This document shows positions 1 through 7,407 of a DNA stretch of 64,000 bases, one piece after another. Within the stretch, counting starts at the first letter, position 1, and every line of letters starts with the position of its first letter. The DNA comes from Pseudomonas benzenivorans (GTDB lineage: Bacteria > Pseudomonadota > Gammaproteobacteria > Pseudomonadales > Pseudomonadaceae): the NCBI RefSeq assembly GCF_900100495.1, contig NZ_FNCT01000007.1, positions 124,001 through 188,000 on the forward strand, in the 5' to 3' direction. A model generated the notes under the pieces. It did not search any database and was not told the origin of the DNA. It saw nothing but the letters and a program-made list of their open reading frames with translations. Both the position numbers and the translations under genes were made by a program.

Positions 1-1
1 G

Positions 2-1171
2 CAGCTGCGCCCGTTGATGGCCGACTTCACCGTGCGCATCGAAGTGGGCATGAGCCGGCAGAACATTCCCTACCCCTACGTGGTCGAGCAGGGCGACGAG
101 CTGGCCGGCTCCGGGGTCACCGCCGCCGAGCTGGCGCGGGTGTTCCCCAGCACCGACCTGTCCGCCGCCACCGATAGCGTGGCCGACGGCCTGTACGAGT
201 GGGAGCGTGCCGATCCCATGCCGCTGGCGCTGTTCGATGCGGCGCGGGTGGACTTTTCCCTACGCCGCCTGGTGCATTACACCGGCAGCGACTGGCGCCA
301 TGTGCAGCCGTGGATCCTGCTGACCAACTACCACCGCTACGTCGACCAGTTCATCCGTCACGGCCTGGATATGCTGTGCGACGACTCGCGCTTCGTGCGC
401 ATGGTGTTGCCGGGCAACGTGGTGCTGAAGCGCGGCATGGACGAGGGCGAGATGCAGGCGATCATCGAAGGAGTGGTCTGGCACCGCTACCAGATGCCGG
501 CCTACCACCTGCAGGCGGACGACGGCCACGGGGTGACCCTGGTGAACATCGGTGTCGGCCCGTCCAACGCGAAGAACATCACCGACCACCTGGCGGTGCT
601 GCGCCCGCACTGCTGGCTGATGATCGGCCACTGCGGCGGCCTGCGCCAGTCGCAGACCATCGGCGACTACGTGCTGGCCCACGCCTACATGCGCCGCGAC
701 GGCATCCTCGACCGCGTGCTGCCGCCGAATATCCCGCTGCCGGCGCTGGCCGAGGTGCAGCTGGCGCTGCAGGAGGCAGCCGCCCAGGTCACCGGCGAGC
801 GCGGCGACGACCTCAAGCGGCGTCTGCGCACCGGCACCGTGCTGACCTACGACGACCGCAACTGGGAATTGCGCTGGGCCCAGGAACGGCCGCTGATTAA
901 CCTGGCACGGGCGGTGGCGGTGGACATGGAAAGCGGCACCGTCGCCGCCCAGGGCTATCGCCTGCGGGTGCCCTACGGCACCCTGTTGTGCGTGTCCGAC
1001 AAGCCGCTGCACAGCGAGCTCAAGCTGCCCGGCGCCGCCGGCGCCTTCTATGAGCGGGCGGTGACCCAGCACCTGCACATCGGCATCGCCGCCCTCGACC
1101 TGCTGCGCAGCCAGCTCAACTCGCTGCACTCGCGCAAGCTGCGCAGCTTCGACGAGCCGCCGTTCCGGTAG
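2..1171 (+). CDS. amn: AMP nucleosidase (5'-truncated by window edge)
   Basis: Cleaves AMP to adenine and ribose 5-phosphate in the cytoplasm as part of purine turnover. The frame is open from base 2, and about 389 residues are visible. The E. coli enzyme has about 484, so roughly 95 N-terminal residues lie left of the window. The TTG/ATG at 14-19 is therefore not the true start. The C-terminal nucleoside-phosphorylase-like domain is clear: VNIGVGPSNAKNI, MIGHCGGLR, the acidic motif AVDMESGTVA and SDKPLHSELKLPG. It is followed by an intergenic dyad repeat. The family call is secure; only the N-terminus is missing. Confidence 0.95.
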   Translation, partial: QLRPLMADFTVRIEVGMSRQNIPYPYVVEQGDELAGSGVTAAELARVFPSTDLSAATDSVADGLYEWERADPMPLALFDAARVDFSLRRLVHYTGSDWRHVQPWILLTNYHRYVDQFIRHGLDMLCDDSRFVRMVLPGNVVLKRGMDEGEMQAIIEGVVWHRYQMPAYHLQADDGHGVTLVNIGVGPSNAKNITDHLAVLRPHCWLMIGHCGGLRQSQTIGDYVLAHAYMRRDGILDRVLPPNIPLPALAEVQLALQEAAAQVTGERGDDLKRRLRTGTVLTYDDRNWELRWAQERPLINLARAVAVDMESGTVAAQGYRLRVPYGTLLCVSDKPLHSELKLPGAAGAFYERAVTQHLHIGIAALDLLRSQLNSLHSRKLRSFDEPPFR

Positions 1172-1306
1172 GTTGGGTTGAGCTTGCGAAGCCCAACAGG
1201 GCGTGCGCAGCACGCCGCCCGGCGTCCTAGTTTGTGGCTGCGCGGAGTTCACGGTGCTCGGCTCGCGTCCGTCATGTTGGGCTTCGCCGAGCTCAGCCCA
1301 ACCTAC
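1168..1306. repeat. Intergenic inverted repeat after amn
   Basis: A GTAGGTTGGG...GCCCAAC unit at 1168-1200 is repeated in inverted orientation at 1273-1306, ending CCCAACCTAC. Each arm is itself partly palindromic (TTGGGTTGAGC / GCGAAGCCCAA). It sits between the convergent amn and alcohol dehydrogenase genes. It resembles short interspersed repeats common between Pseudomonas genes, and may also end transcription. Confidence 0.7.
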
Positions 1307-1326
1307 GGCCCAACCTAGCCACCGCG

Positions 1327-2361
1327 TTACTGGCTGGCGTCCAGCACCACCCGGTAGCGCGCCTTGCCGGCGCGCAGGTGGTCGAGGGCGTCGTTGACCC
1401 GGCTCATGGGGAAGTGCTCGACCTGCGGCAGTATCTGGTGGCGGGCGCAGAACTCCAGCATGGTCGCCATGCTCGCCGGCGAGCCCACCGGCGAGCCGGA
1501 CAGGCTGCGCTGGCGCGGGATCAGGTTGAACACGTGCACCGGGATGGCGTTTGGCACGATGCCGACGAAATGCAGCCGGCCCTTGCCGCGCAGGGTGCCG
1601 ATCAGCGCGTTCCAGTCCAGATCGGCGCTGGCGGTGACCAGCAGGAAGTCCAGGCTGCCGGCGATCGCCTTGAGCGCCTCGCTGTCGGTGGAGGCCACCA
1701 CCTGGTGCGCGCCGAGGCGCCGGGCCTCGTCCTGCTTGCTCAGCGACGAGGTGAAGGCGGTAACCGCGCAGCCCCAGGCATTGAGGAAGCGCAGGGCCAG
1801 GTGGCCGAGGCCGCCGATGCCGACCACGCCGACCCGCTCGGTGGGTTTCACGTCGAACTCCAGCAGCGGGCTGAACACCGTCGAGCCGGCGCAGAACAGT
1901 GGCCCGACCAGGCTCGGCTCGAGATTGTCCGGCAGCGGGATGGCCCAGGCCCAGTGGCTGCGCAGGCGGTCGGCAAAGCCGCCGTGGCTGCCGACTATGG
2001 TCGGCTTCACCGTGCCGCAGAGCTGGTGCGCACCCTCCATGCAGGAGTGGCAGTGCATGCAGCTGCCCTTGTACCAGCCGATGCCGACCCGCTGGCCGAG
2101 TTGCAGCCCGCGGGCCTGCTCGCCGAGACGGACGATGGTGCCGACCACCTCGTGGCCGGGGATGAACGGGTAGCGCGCATTGCCCCATTCGTTGTCGATC
2201 ATCGACTGGTCGGAGTGGCAGATGCCGCAGTATTCCACGGCCACTTCGACCTCGTCGGCCCCGAGCGGACCGGGGTCGTATTGGTAGCGTTGCAGCGCGG
2301 CGCCGGGCGCGGTGGCGGCCCAGCCGGTGAAGCTGTCGAGTACGGATTCGGCGGTGCTCAT
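1327..2361 (-). CDS. Zinc-dependent NAD(P) alcohol dehydrogenase, cinnamyl-alcohol-dehydrogenase type
   Basis: Medium-chain dehydrogenase of 344 aa that probably interconverts aldehydes and alcohols with NAD(P)H in the cytoplasm. Catalytic zinc ligands are visible at C45 with H49 (CGICHSD) and in GHE at 69-71. The structural zinc cysteines are C101, C104, C107 and C115. The nucleotide-binding loop GIGGLGH is at 181-187. I chose the ATG at 2361 because GAGGA lies about 8 bases upstream and family members begin here; an ORF start at 2418 would add an unsupported leader. The true substrate cannot be read from sequence. It converges on amn across a repeat. Confidence 0.9.
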   Translation of the reverse strand: MSTAESVLDSFTGWAATAPGAALQRYQYDPGPLGADEVEVAVEYCGICHSDQSMIDNEWGNARYPFIPGHEVVGTIVRLGEQARGLQLGQRVGIGWYKGSCMHCHSCMEGAHQLCGTVKPTIVGSHGGFADRLRSHWAWAIPLPDNLEPSLVGPLFCAGSTVFSPLLEFDVKPTERVGVVGIGGLGHLALRFLNAWGCAVTAFTSSLSKQDEARRLGAHQVVASTDSEALKAIAGSLDFLLVTASADLDWNALIGTLRGKGRLHFVGIVPNAIPVHVFNLIPRQRSLSGSPVGSPASMATMLEFCARHQILPQVEHFPMSRVNDALDHLRAGKARYRVVLDASQ

Positions 2362-2502
2362 GGGCGTATCCTCGGTGCGGATAAAACGACCCAGGCAGCA
2401 TAGCCGCTGGCCGGCCACTCGATTGCTCCATCAGCCGGGCTGATGATGCGAGGACGGCCTCGGTTACACTGCGCCTCCGCTTTCCCCGCTTTCGGACATC
2501 GC

Positions 2503-3132
2503 ATGGCGCGCCCACCCCGTACTGCAAGACCTCGCCATTCCGCTGGACAGCCCGCGGCCCGTCGGCAGGCCAAGGCGCCGCCGGCCGAGCCGCGCTTGCT
2601 GCTGCTGAACAAGCCGTTCGACGTGCTGACCCAGTTCAACGACGAGCAGGGCCGCGCCACCCTCAAGGATTTCGTCGCGGTGCCCGGGGTCTACCCGGCC
2701 GGACGCCTGGACCGCGACAGCGAGGGCCTGCTGCTGCTGACCAACGACGGCCGCCTGCAGGCGCGGATCGCCGACCCCAGGCACAAGCTGGCCAAGACCT
2801 ACTGGGTGCAGGTCGAGGGCACGCCTTCGGCCGAGCAGCTGCAGCGCCTGCGCGAGGGTGTCGAGCTGAACGACGGGCCGACCCTGCCGGCCGAGGCGCG
2901 CCTGCTGGCGGAGCCGCAGCTGTGGCCGCGCAATCCGCCGGTGCGCTTTCGCCAGAGCGTGCCGACCGCCTGGCTGGAACTGGTGATCCGCGAGGGGCGC
3001 AACCGCCAGGTGCGGCGCATGACCGCGGCGGTTGGCCTGCCGACCCTGCGCCTGGTGCGGGTGCGGATCGGCCCGTGGAGCCTGGAGGGGCTGCAGCCGG
3101 GGCAGTGGAAGGAGGTCGAGGCGCGGCTGTAG
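2503..3132 (+). CDS. rluE: 23S rRNA pseudouridine synthase, RluE type
   Basis: Isomerises a uridine of 23S rRNA to pseudouridine (U2457 in E. coli if it is a true RluE). At 209 aa it is near the usual ~217. The catalytic aspartate is D70 in [17 protein letters not shown], and [11 protein letters not shown] is the C-terminal RNA-binding motif. The N-terminus is a basic, proline-rich extension of about 30 residues before LLLNKP. I took the ATG at 2503, which starts the basic leader; an upstream ATG at 2443 would run into the divergent promoter region. There is no partner operon. The exact target base is inferred from family resemblance. Confidence 0.88.
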   Translation: MARPPRTARPRHSAGQPAARRQAKAPPAEPRLLLLNKPFDVLTQFNDEQGRATLKDFVAVPGVYPAGRLDRDSEGLLLLTNDGRLQARIADPRHKLAKTYWVQVEGTPSAEQLQRLREGVELNDGPTLPAEARLLAEPQLWPRNPPVRFRQSVPTAWLELVIREGRNRQVRRMTAAVGLPTLRLVRVRIGPWSLEGLQPGQWKEVEARL

Positions 3133-3160
3133 ACGCCTTATGGATTCGCCGGCCCCGGGT

Positions 3161-3236
3161 CGTAGGGTGCGCGGGGCCGCCTAGGCCATGCGCACCACTG
3201 ACAACCGGGTGCCTGGTGCGCACGGCGCACCCTACG
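3161..3236. repeat. Dyad repeat, CGTAGGGTGCGCGG family (copy 1)
   Basis: A CGTAGGGTGCGCGGGGCCGC...TGCGCACCA arm is followed by an inverted TGGTGCGCACGGCGCACCCTACG arm (described by ends only). Near-identical units occur at 42587-42660 and, with the arms in the opposite order, at 58654-58724. It lies after the rluE-like gene. Confidence 0.8.
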
Positions 3237-3285
3237 AGCCGGTGTCATCGAAAGAATAATTCTGAGACAGCACACTCGCGGGCCG

Positions 3286-3489
3286 TCAGATGCCTTCCAG
3301 CCCGGCGATGACGAAGGTCTTGATGACGAAGCCGAGCACGCCCAGGCCCAGGGCGAGGAACAGGATCATGGTGCCGAAGCGGCCGGCCTTGGATTTCTTC
3401 GCCAGGTCCCAGACGATGAACGCCATGAACAGCACCAGGCCACCGACCAGCACGGTCATCATCAATTCTTCGAAAACTTCCGGTTCCAT
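3286..3489 (-). CDS. DUF2788 small membrane protein
   Basis: A 67-residue protein with two predicted membrane segments (about 10-28 and 42-62) separated by a short basic loop DLAKKSKAGRFG. Length and composition fit the DUF2788 family, which has no known function. The ATG at 3489 has GAGGT six bases upstream; the longer frame from 3573 adds a non-conserved, arginine-rich leader and was rejected. It is a single gene, preceded on its own strand by the Lrp-type regulator with a 145-base gap. Confidence 0.8.
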   Translation of the reverse strand: MEPEVFEELMMTVLVGGLVLFMAFIVWDLAKKSKAGRFGTMILFLALGLGVLGFVIKTFVIAGLEGI

Positions 3490-3633
3490 CGCGACCTCGG
3501 TTGGCTGACAGCGGGTTGCGCCCTTGGCCCTGAACCCGGCGCGCAGCGGGCGGCGGCCAGGGGGGCAGCGCAAAGCGCCGGCGATTATACGCCAGCCCCC
3601 GGGATTGTCAGCGGCCGTTGGTAAGCGCGGGCA

Positions 3634-4113
3634 TCAGCTGCGCAGGTGCTGCAGCGGCAACTGGGTGCTGGAGAGGATCTGCTGCAGGACGAAGCTCGAG
3701 CGCACGCTGGAGACGCCGTCGATGCGCGTCAGGGTGCCGAGCAGCAGCTTCTGGTAGTGGTCCATGTCCGGCACCACCACCTTGAGCTGGTAGTCCGCGT
3801 CCATCCCGGTGACCAGGCTGCATTCCAGCACCTCCGGGCATTGGCGGATCGCCTCCTGGAAATGCTCGAAACGCTCCGGGGTGTGCCGGTCCATGCCGAT
3901 CAGCACGTAGGCGGTGAGGCTCAGGCCGAGTTTCTTGCGATCGAGCAAGGCCACCTGGCCGAGGATGTAGCCGTCGTCCTGCAACTGCTTGACCCGCCGC
4001 GAGCAGGGTGACGGCGACAGGCCAATGCGCTCGGCCAGCTCCTGGTTGGACAGGGTGGCATCGCGCTGCAGTTCGGCGAGGATCTTCAGGTCGTAGCGGT
4101 CAAGTCTGTTCAT
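3634..4113 (-). CDS. Lrp/AsnC family transcriptional regulator
   Basis: A 159-aa DNA-binding regulator. It has an N-terminal winged helix (LDRYDLKILAELQRDATLSN with the recognition region IGLSPSPCSRRVKQL) and a C-terminal RAM/ligand domain (SLTAYVLIGM ... VTGMDADYQLKVVVPD). Members usually bind amino acids or small metabolites and often regulate a neighbour. No amino-acid gene is adjacent here, so its target is not evident. The full length matches the family. It is transcribed away from the region 4114-4448, which must hold its promoter. Confidence 0.92.
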   Translation of the reverse strand: MNRLDRYDLKILAELQRDATLSNQELAERIGLSPSPCSRRVKQLQDDGYILGQVALLDRKKLGLSLTAYVLIGMDRHTPERFEHFQEAIRQCPEVLECSLVTGMDADYQLKVVVPDMDHYQKLLLGTLTRIDGVSSVRSSFVLQQILSSTQLPLQHLRS

Positions 4114-4448
4114 CTTTGCCTTGTACTTGTTTGCAGATTGCGATTAATGGTGATTCATAAGGTTAAAATTGCGCAAGTGATAGATTTGTCGGCAATCTTC
4201 GCAATCCTCTGTCGCGCCTGGGCATGTAAGCTTTACCTCAGTTTCACGGCCCGGACGACCTGTCCACCCGGCTCACCCAACCAGGCGAGCGGGCGCCGCC
4301 GATCCCACCGGATCGTCACGGCACCCGGGTCCGCACTGCCCAACCAGGCGGGCGAGGAAAGCGGCGAGAGCATCGCCGGCACCGGACACTTTTCCCGAGG
4401 GGAGGCCGCAAGGTCTCCCTTTTTTCTTTTCAGGCCGGTGCAGCGCCC
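4114..4448. other. 335-bp intergenic region with an intrinsic terminator
   Basis: No convincing ORF. The AT-rich left part (4114-4210) must hold the promoter of the Lrp-type gene on the minus strand. A strong hairpin followed by a T-run lies at 4400-4425 and points to the plus strand, although no plus-strand gene precedes it. A small RNA of roughly 200 bases ending there is possible but unproven. Confidence 0.5.
4400..4425 (+). terminator. Rho-independent terminator
   Basis: An 8-bp stem (4400-4407 pairing with 4412-4419, one G-T pair) with a GCAA tetraloop is followed by six T residues and TTTT four bases later. The T-run lies on the plus-strand side only. The VIT-type gene at 4449 on the minus strand would read into it from the A-rich side, so it is not an efficient terminator for that gene. 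Confidence 0.75.
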
Positions 4449-5228
4449 CTAGACGACGCCGAAGGCCTGCCGCAGCAGGTGGCCGGTCAGGTAGGCGAGG
4501 GCGGCCGCCGCGCCGCCGGTCAGCAGGGTGCCCAGGCCGGCGCGCAGGATCGGCTTGGCGAACACCAGGCTCTTGAGCATGCCGATGGAGAAGAACACCG
4601 CGGCGGCCAGGACCGAGCTGAGGATGAACTGCCAGCGCGTGTCCAGGCCGTCGGCGAGCAAGGGCAGCAAGGGGATGCTGCCGGCCAGCAGGAAGGTGGC
4701 GAAGGTCACGGCGGCGGACCGCCGGGGGCTGATTTCGGCTTTCTGCAGGCCGTGCTCCTCGACCAGCATGGTTTCGACCCAGAGCTGGCGGTCCTGGCTG
4801 ATGGTCGCGACGATGGCCTCGAGAACCTCCCCGGCGAAGCCCTTCATGTGGAACAGCTGGCGGATCTCCTCGAGTTCGCCGGCGGGAATCCGGTCGATGT
4901 GCTCCTCCTCCATGCGCCGGGCCTGCTCGCGCAGTTCGAGCTGGGCCTTGCTCGCCTCGTAGTTGCTGACGGCCATGCTGAAACCGTCGGCCAGCAGGTT
5001 GGCGAAACCGAGGATCAGCGCGACGGAGGCGGAAAAGCCCGCGCCGAAGGCCCCGGCCACCACGGCGAAGGTGGTGATGCAGCCGTCGATGGCGCCCAGT
5101 ACGGCGTCGGAGATGGTTTGCGGTTTGTTGGTCGCGCTCAGGCGCTTCTCGATCGCGTCCGGCTGGTGCTCTCGATAGAGCTGCTCGAGGCTGGTCTTTT
5201 TCACTGGAGAGGTCCACTGAGCAAGCAC
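4449..5228 (-). CDS. VIT1/CCC1-family membrane transporter (iron/manganese type)
   Basis: An integral membrane protein of 259 aa. Helices are predicted around AVLGAIDGCITTFAVVAGAFGAGF (described by region, residues about 43-65), 68-88, 170-195, 200-222 and 228-250. The central cytosolic stretch (about 95-165) is rich in Glu and carries EEEH and MLVEEHGL, typical of the metal-binding domain of this family. Relatives export Fe(II) or Mn(II) from the cytosol. The frame starts at a GTG (5228); a second GTG at 5204 is possible and neither has a strong ribosome site. Its neighbour fieF-like gene also handles divalent metals. Confidence 0.82.
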   Translation of the reverse strand: MLAQWTSPVKKTSLEQLYREHQPDAIEKRLSATNKPQTISDAVLGAIDGCITTFAVVAGAFGAGFSASVALILGFANLLADGFSMAVSNYEASKAQLELREQARRMEEEHIDRIPAGELEEIRQLFHMKGFAGEVLEAIVATISQDRQLWVETMLVEEHGLQKAEISPRRSAAVTFATFLLAGSIPLLPLLADGLDTRWQFILSSVLAAAVFFSIGMLKSLVFAKPILRAGLGTLLTGGAAAALAYLTGHLLRQAFGVV

Positions 5229-5319
5229 ACAGTCTCAGGATATGCGCAAAAGGCCCGGCCGGGCGGCTATTTTTCCACGCCCGCCGCGGGCTGCCGGGCG
5301 GCTGCGCCGCGCGGGGGAA

Positions 5320-6204
5320 TCAGCCGGCGAGTACCTGCGGCGGGTCGGCGTGCACCAGCACTTCGGCGCGTGGAAACTCGGCGCGAATCGCCGCTTCCAC
5401 CTGGTCGCACAGTACATGCACCTGCACCAGGCTCAGCTCGCCGGGCAGCACCACATGCAACTGGACGAACAGGCGGGTGCCGGACATCCGCGTGCGCAGG
5501 TCATGGGCGCCCAGCACGCTGGGCACGCCGCAGGCCAGGACGTGGATGCGCTCGCTGAGTTCCGCGGCGATCTCCTTGTCCATCAGCACCGCCGCGGCCT
5601 CGCGGACGATGCCCAGGGCGCTCCAGAGGATGTACAGGGCGATGCCGATGCCGAACAGCGGATCCAGCTGCGGCCAGCCGAAACTGGCCAGCACCAGCGC
5701 CAGCAGGATGCTGGCATTGAGCAATAGGTCGGAGCGGTAGTGCAGCGAATCGGCATACACCGCGGTGGAGCCGGTCACGCGCACCACGTGGCGCTGGAAC
5801 AGCAGCAGGGCGGCGGTCAGCAGCAGCGACAAGAGCATCACCGCGATGCCCAGGCCTTCGGCCGTCAGCGGCTGCGGCTCGAGCAGGCGCTGGACGCCCT
5901 GCAGGCCGACCAGCACGGCACTGGCGGCGATGAACAGCGCCTGGCCGAGACCCGCCAACGCCTCGGCCTTGCCATGGCCGTAGCGGTGATCCTCGTCGGC
6001 CGGGCGCAGGGCGTAGTGCACGGCGATCAGGTTGAGCAGCGAGGCGGCGCCGTCCAGCAGCGAGTCGGTGAGGCCGGCGAGCAGGCTGACCGCGCCGCTC
6101 TGCCACCAGGCGATGGCCTTGGCCAGCGCCAGGCTCAGGGCCATCGCCAGGGCGGCGGCGGTGGCCAGGCGCATCAGGCGGGCATGTTGTGCGGGGACGT
6201 TCAT
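5320..6204 (-). CDS. fieF: Cation diffusion facilitator, FieF type
   Basis: An inner-membrane proton-coupled efflux carrier of 294 aa for Fe(II)/Zn(II). The tetrahedral transport site is intact: D47 and D51 in helix 2 (LTDSLLDGAAS) and H155 and D159 in helix 5 (ADSLHYRSD). The loop DEDHRYGHGKAE at 70-81 and the C-terminal cytosolic domain (from about 208, with HDLRTRMSGTRLFVQLHV) are typical. The ATG at 6204 overlaps the stop of the upstream dinB-like gene by four bases (ATGA), so the two are translationally coupled. Much longer frames in this register are read-through artefacts. Confidence 0.93.
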   Translation of the reverse strand: MNVPAQHARLMRLATAAALAMALSLALAKAIAWWQSGAVSLLAGLTDSLLDGAASLLNLIAVHYALRPADEDHRYGHGKAEALAGLGQALFIAASAVLVGLQGVQRLLEPQPLTAEGLGIAVMLLSLLLTAALLLFQRHVVRVTGSTAVYADSLHYRSDLLLNASILLALVLASFGWPQLDPLFGIGIALYILWSALGIVREAAAVLMDKEIAAELSERIHVLACGVPSVLGAHDLRTRMSGTRLFVQLHVVLPGELSLVQVHVLCDQVEAAIRAEFPRAEVLVHADPPQVLAG

Positions 6205-6710
6205 GCGTCTTCGTCCGCCTTGAAGTACAGGTAGTCCAGCACCGGCGCGGGCTGGCCGAGTGCGCTCAGCGCGGCGCTGATCTGGCCGCGGTGGTGGGTG
6301 CCGTGATTGACCAGGTGCAGCACCAGGTCGGCGAGCGGTTTTTCCTGGGCCTCGCCGCGCATATTGCGGTAGGCCAGGGGCCGCAGCAGTCCGGCGTCGT
6401 CGTACTGGCCGAGTTGCGCACGCCAGGCCTGCACGCCTTGCTGCAGGTAGTCGGCGAGGGCGGCGCGCGCGGCCACCGCCTCGGCATCCAGGCGGGCGAA
6501 CGGCTGGGGTTGCCCGCACAGGCGCGCCAGCCACAGGCGATCGGCCACCGCCAGGTGGTTGAGGGTGCCGTGGATGCTGCCGAAAAACAGCCCGCAGGGC
6601 GCGCGATACTGCGCCTCGTCCAGCACCTGCAGGCTGTCCTGCAGGCGCCGGTACGCCCAGCCGTGGTAGGCCAGCAGACGCTGCAGATGGGTGGCGAGCA
6701 GGCGCGCCAT
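6201..6710 (-). CDS. DinB-family metal-dependent protein
   Basis: A 169-aa four-helix-bundle protein of the DinB/YfiT-like superfamily. The putative metal triad is H52 (LNHL), H136 and H140 (HLVNHGTHHRGQ). Members include thiol-dependent transferases and damage-inducible proteins, but a specific reaction cannot be assigned. It begins immediately after the TAG of the upstream lipoprotein gene (TAG at 6713-6711, ATG at 6710-6708) and its own stop overlaps the start of fieF, giving a tight three-gene unit on the minus strand. Confidence 0.88.
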   Translation of the reverse strand: MARLLATHLQRLLAYHGWAYRRLQDSLQVLDEAQYRAPCGLFFGSIHGTLNHLAVADRLWLARLCGQPQPFARLDAEAVAARAALADYLQQGVQAWRAQLGQYDDAGLLRPLAYRNMRGEAQEKPLADLVLHLVNHGTHHRGQISAALSALGQPAPVLDYLYFKADEDA

Positions 6711-7130
6711 CTAGGCCGCCGGGCGCAGGCCGTAGGCGGCCAGTTGCTCGGCGCTGCCGCTGTGGTGGATCAGCCGTGGATCGTCGAGCGGCAGGCTGTG
6801 GCCGGTGCGCTGTTCGATCAGTGCCTTGAGCGCGACGTTGTCGATCTGGCCGTCGTCGCCCACGACCTTGTTCAGCTCTTGTGGGTCGACCTGGGCGCTG
6901 CTGCCGCCCGGCAGGTAGATGGCGCCGGTGGCGAAGTCGATGCCGAAGGCGATCAGCCCGGGGATCACGTAGAACAGGATGCCGATGGCATCCAGGGCGG
7001 CGACCACCGGGTCGATCTGGCCTTCGATCTGGCCGCGGCGATCCGGGAAGAACAGCGTGCCGCAGGCGCTCAGCTGGGTGAGCAGGGAGACGGCGAGAAC
7101 ACCGCCGATAACGCGGGAATGCGTGCGCAT
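6711..7130 (-). CDS. YceK/YidQ-like outer-membrane lipoprotein
   Basis: A 139-aa lipoprotein. A signal peptide ends in the lipobox LSAC (cysteine near residue 23), then CGTLFFPDRRGQIEGQIDPV and the segment AIGILFYVIPGLIAFGIDFA resembling the YceK/YidQ domain; GAIYLPGG follows. The ATG at 7130 has GAGGTG five bases upstream; the longer frame to 7211 would bury the signal peptide. Function is unknown. It is the first gene of the lipoprotein-dinB-fieF unit. Confidence 0.8.
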   Translation of the reverse strand: MRTHSRVIGGVLAVSLLTQLSACGTLFFPDRRGQIEGQIDPVVAALDAIGILFYVIPGLIAFGIDFATGAIYLPGGSSAQVDPQELNKVVGDDGQIDNVALKALIEQRTGHSLPLDDPRLIHHSGSAEQLAAYGLRPAA

Positions 7131-7203
7131 CGAACACCTCCAGGTTAACGGGCATGCCGCTAGAGACAGCCCAAATGATGAAAGCCTTAGCGGCATACCC
7201 GCC

Positions 7204-7250
7204 TCCCTCATCCGGCGCTTCGCGCCATCTTCTCCCGGAGGGAGAAGGGC
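7204..7250. repeat. Small dyad-rich intergenic repeat
   Basis: Two short palindromes lie side by side between the divergent lipoprotein and hrpB genes: GGCGCTTCGCGCC (7213-7225) and CTTCTCCCGGAGGGAGAAG (7229-7247). This CTCCCGGAGGGAG type of repeat is widespread in proteobacterial intergenic DNA. No role is evident. Confidence 0.55.
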
Positions 7251-7407
7251 ATAAGGAAGGCGTCACTGCGCGACTTTCACGCTAAAAGGGGCGCAACTAT
7301 AGCAAGGCGGCCGTTGCAAAACCGCTGCAACGCGAGCCTTGCGCTTAAGACCGGCGAAGCGGGCTGGCGGTTCGCCGCTATAATCGCCGGCCTGAATTGG
7401 AGCCGCC

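Noticed and set aside
260..2527. Very long minus-strand frame (755 aa) opposite amn
   Set aside because: It is the antisense shadow of amn joined in register to part of the alcohol dehydrogenase region; composition is Arg/Pro/Ala-rich with no fold-like pattern.
6205..7266. N-terminal extension of the fieF frame up to 7266
   Set aside because: It reads through dinB and the lipoprotein gene in another register; the real start is ATG 6204.
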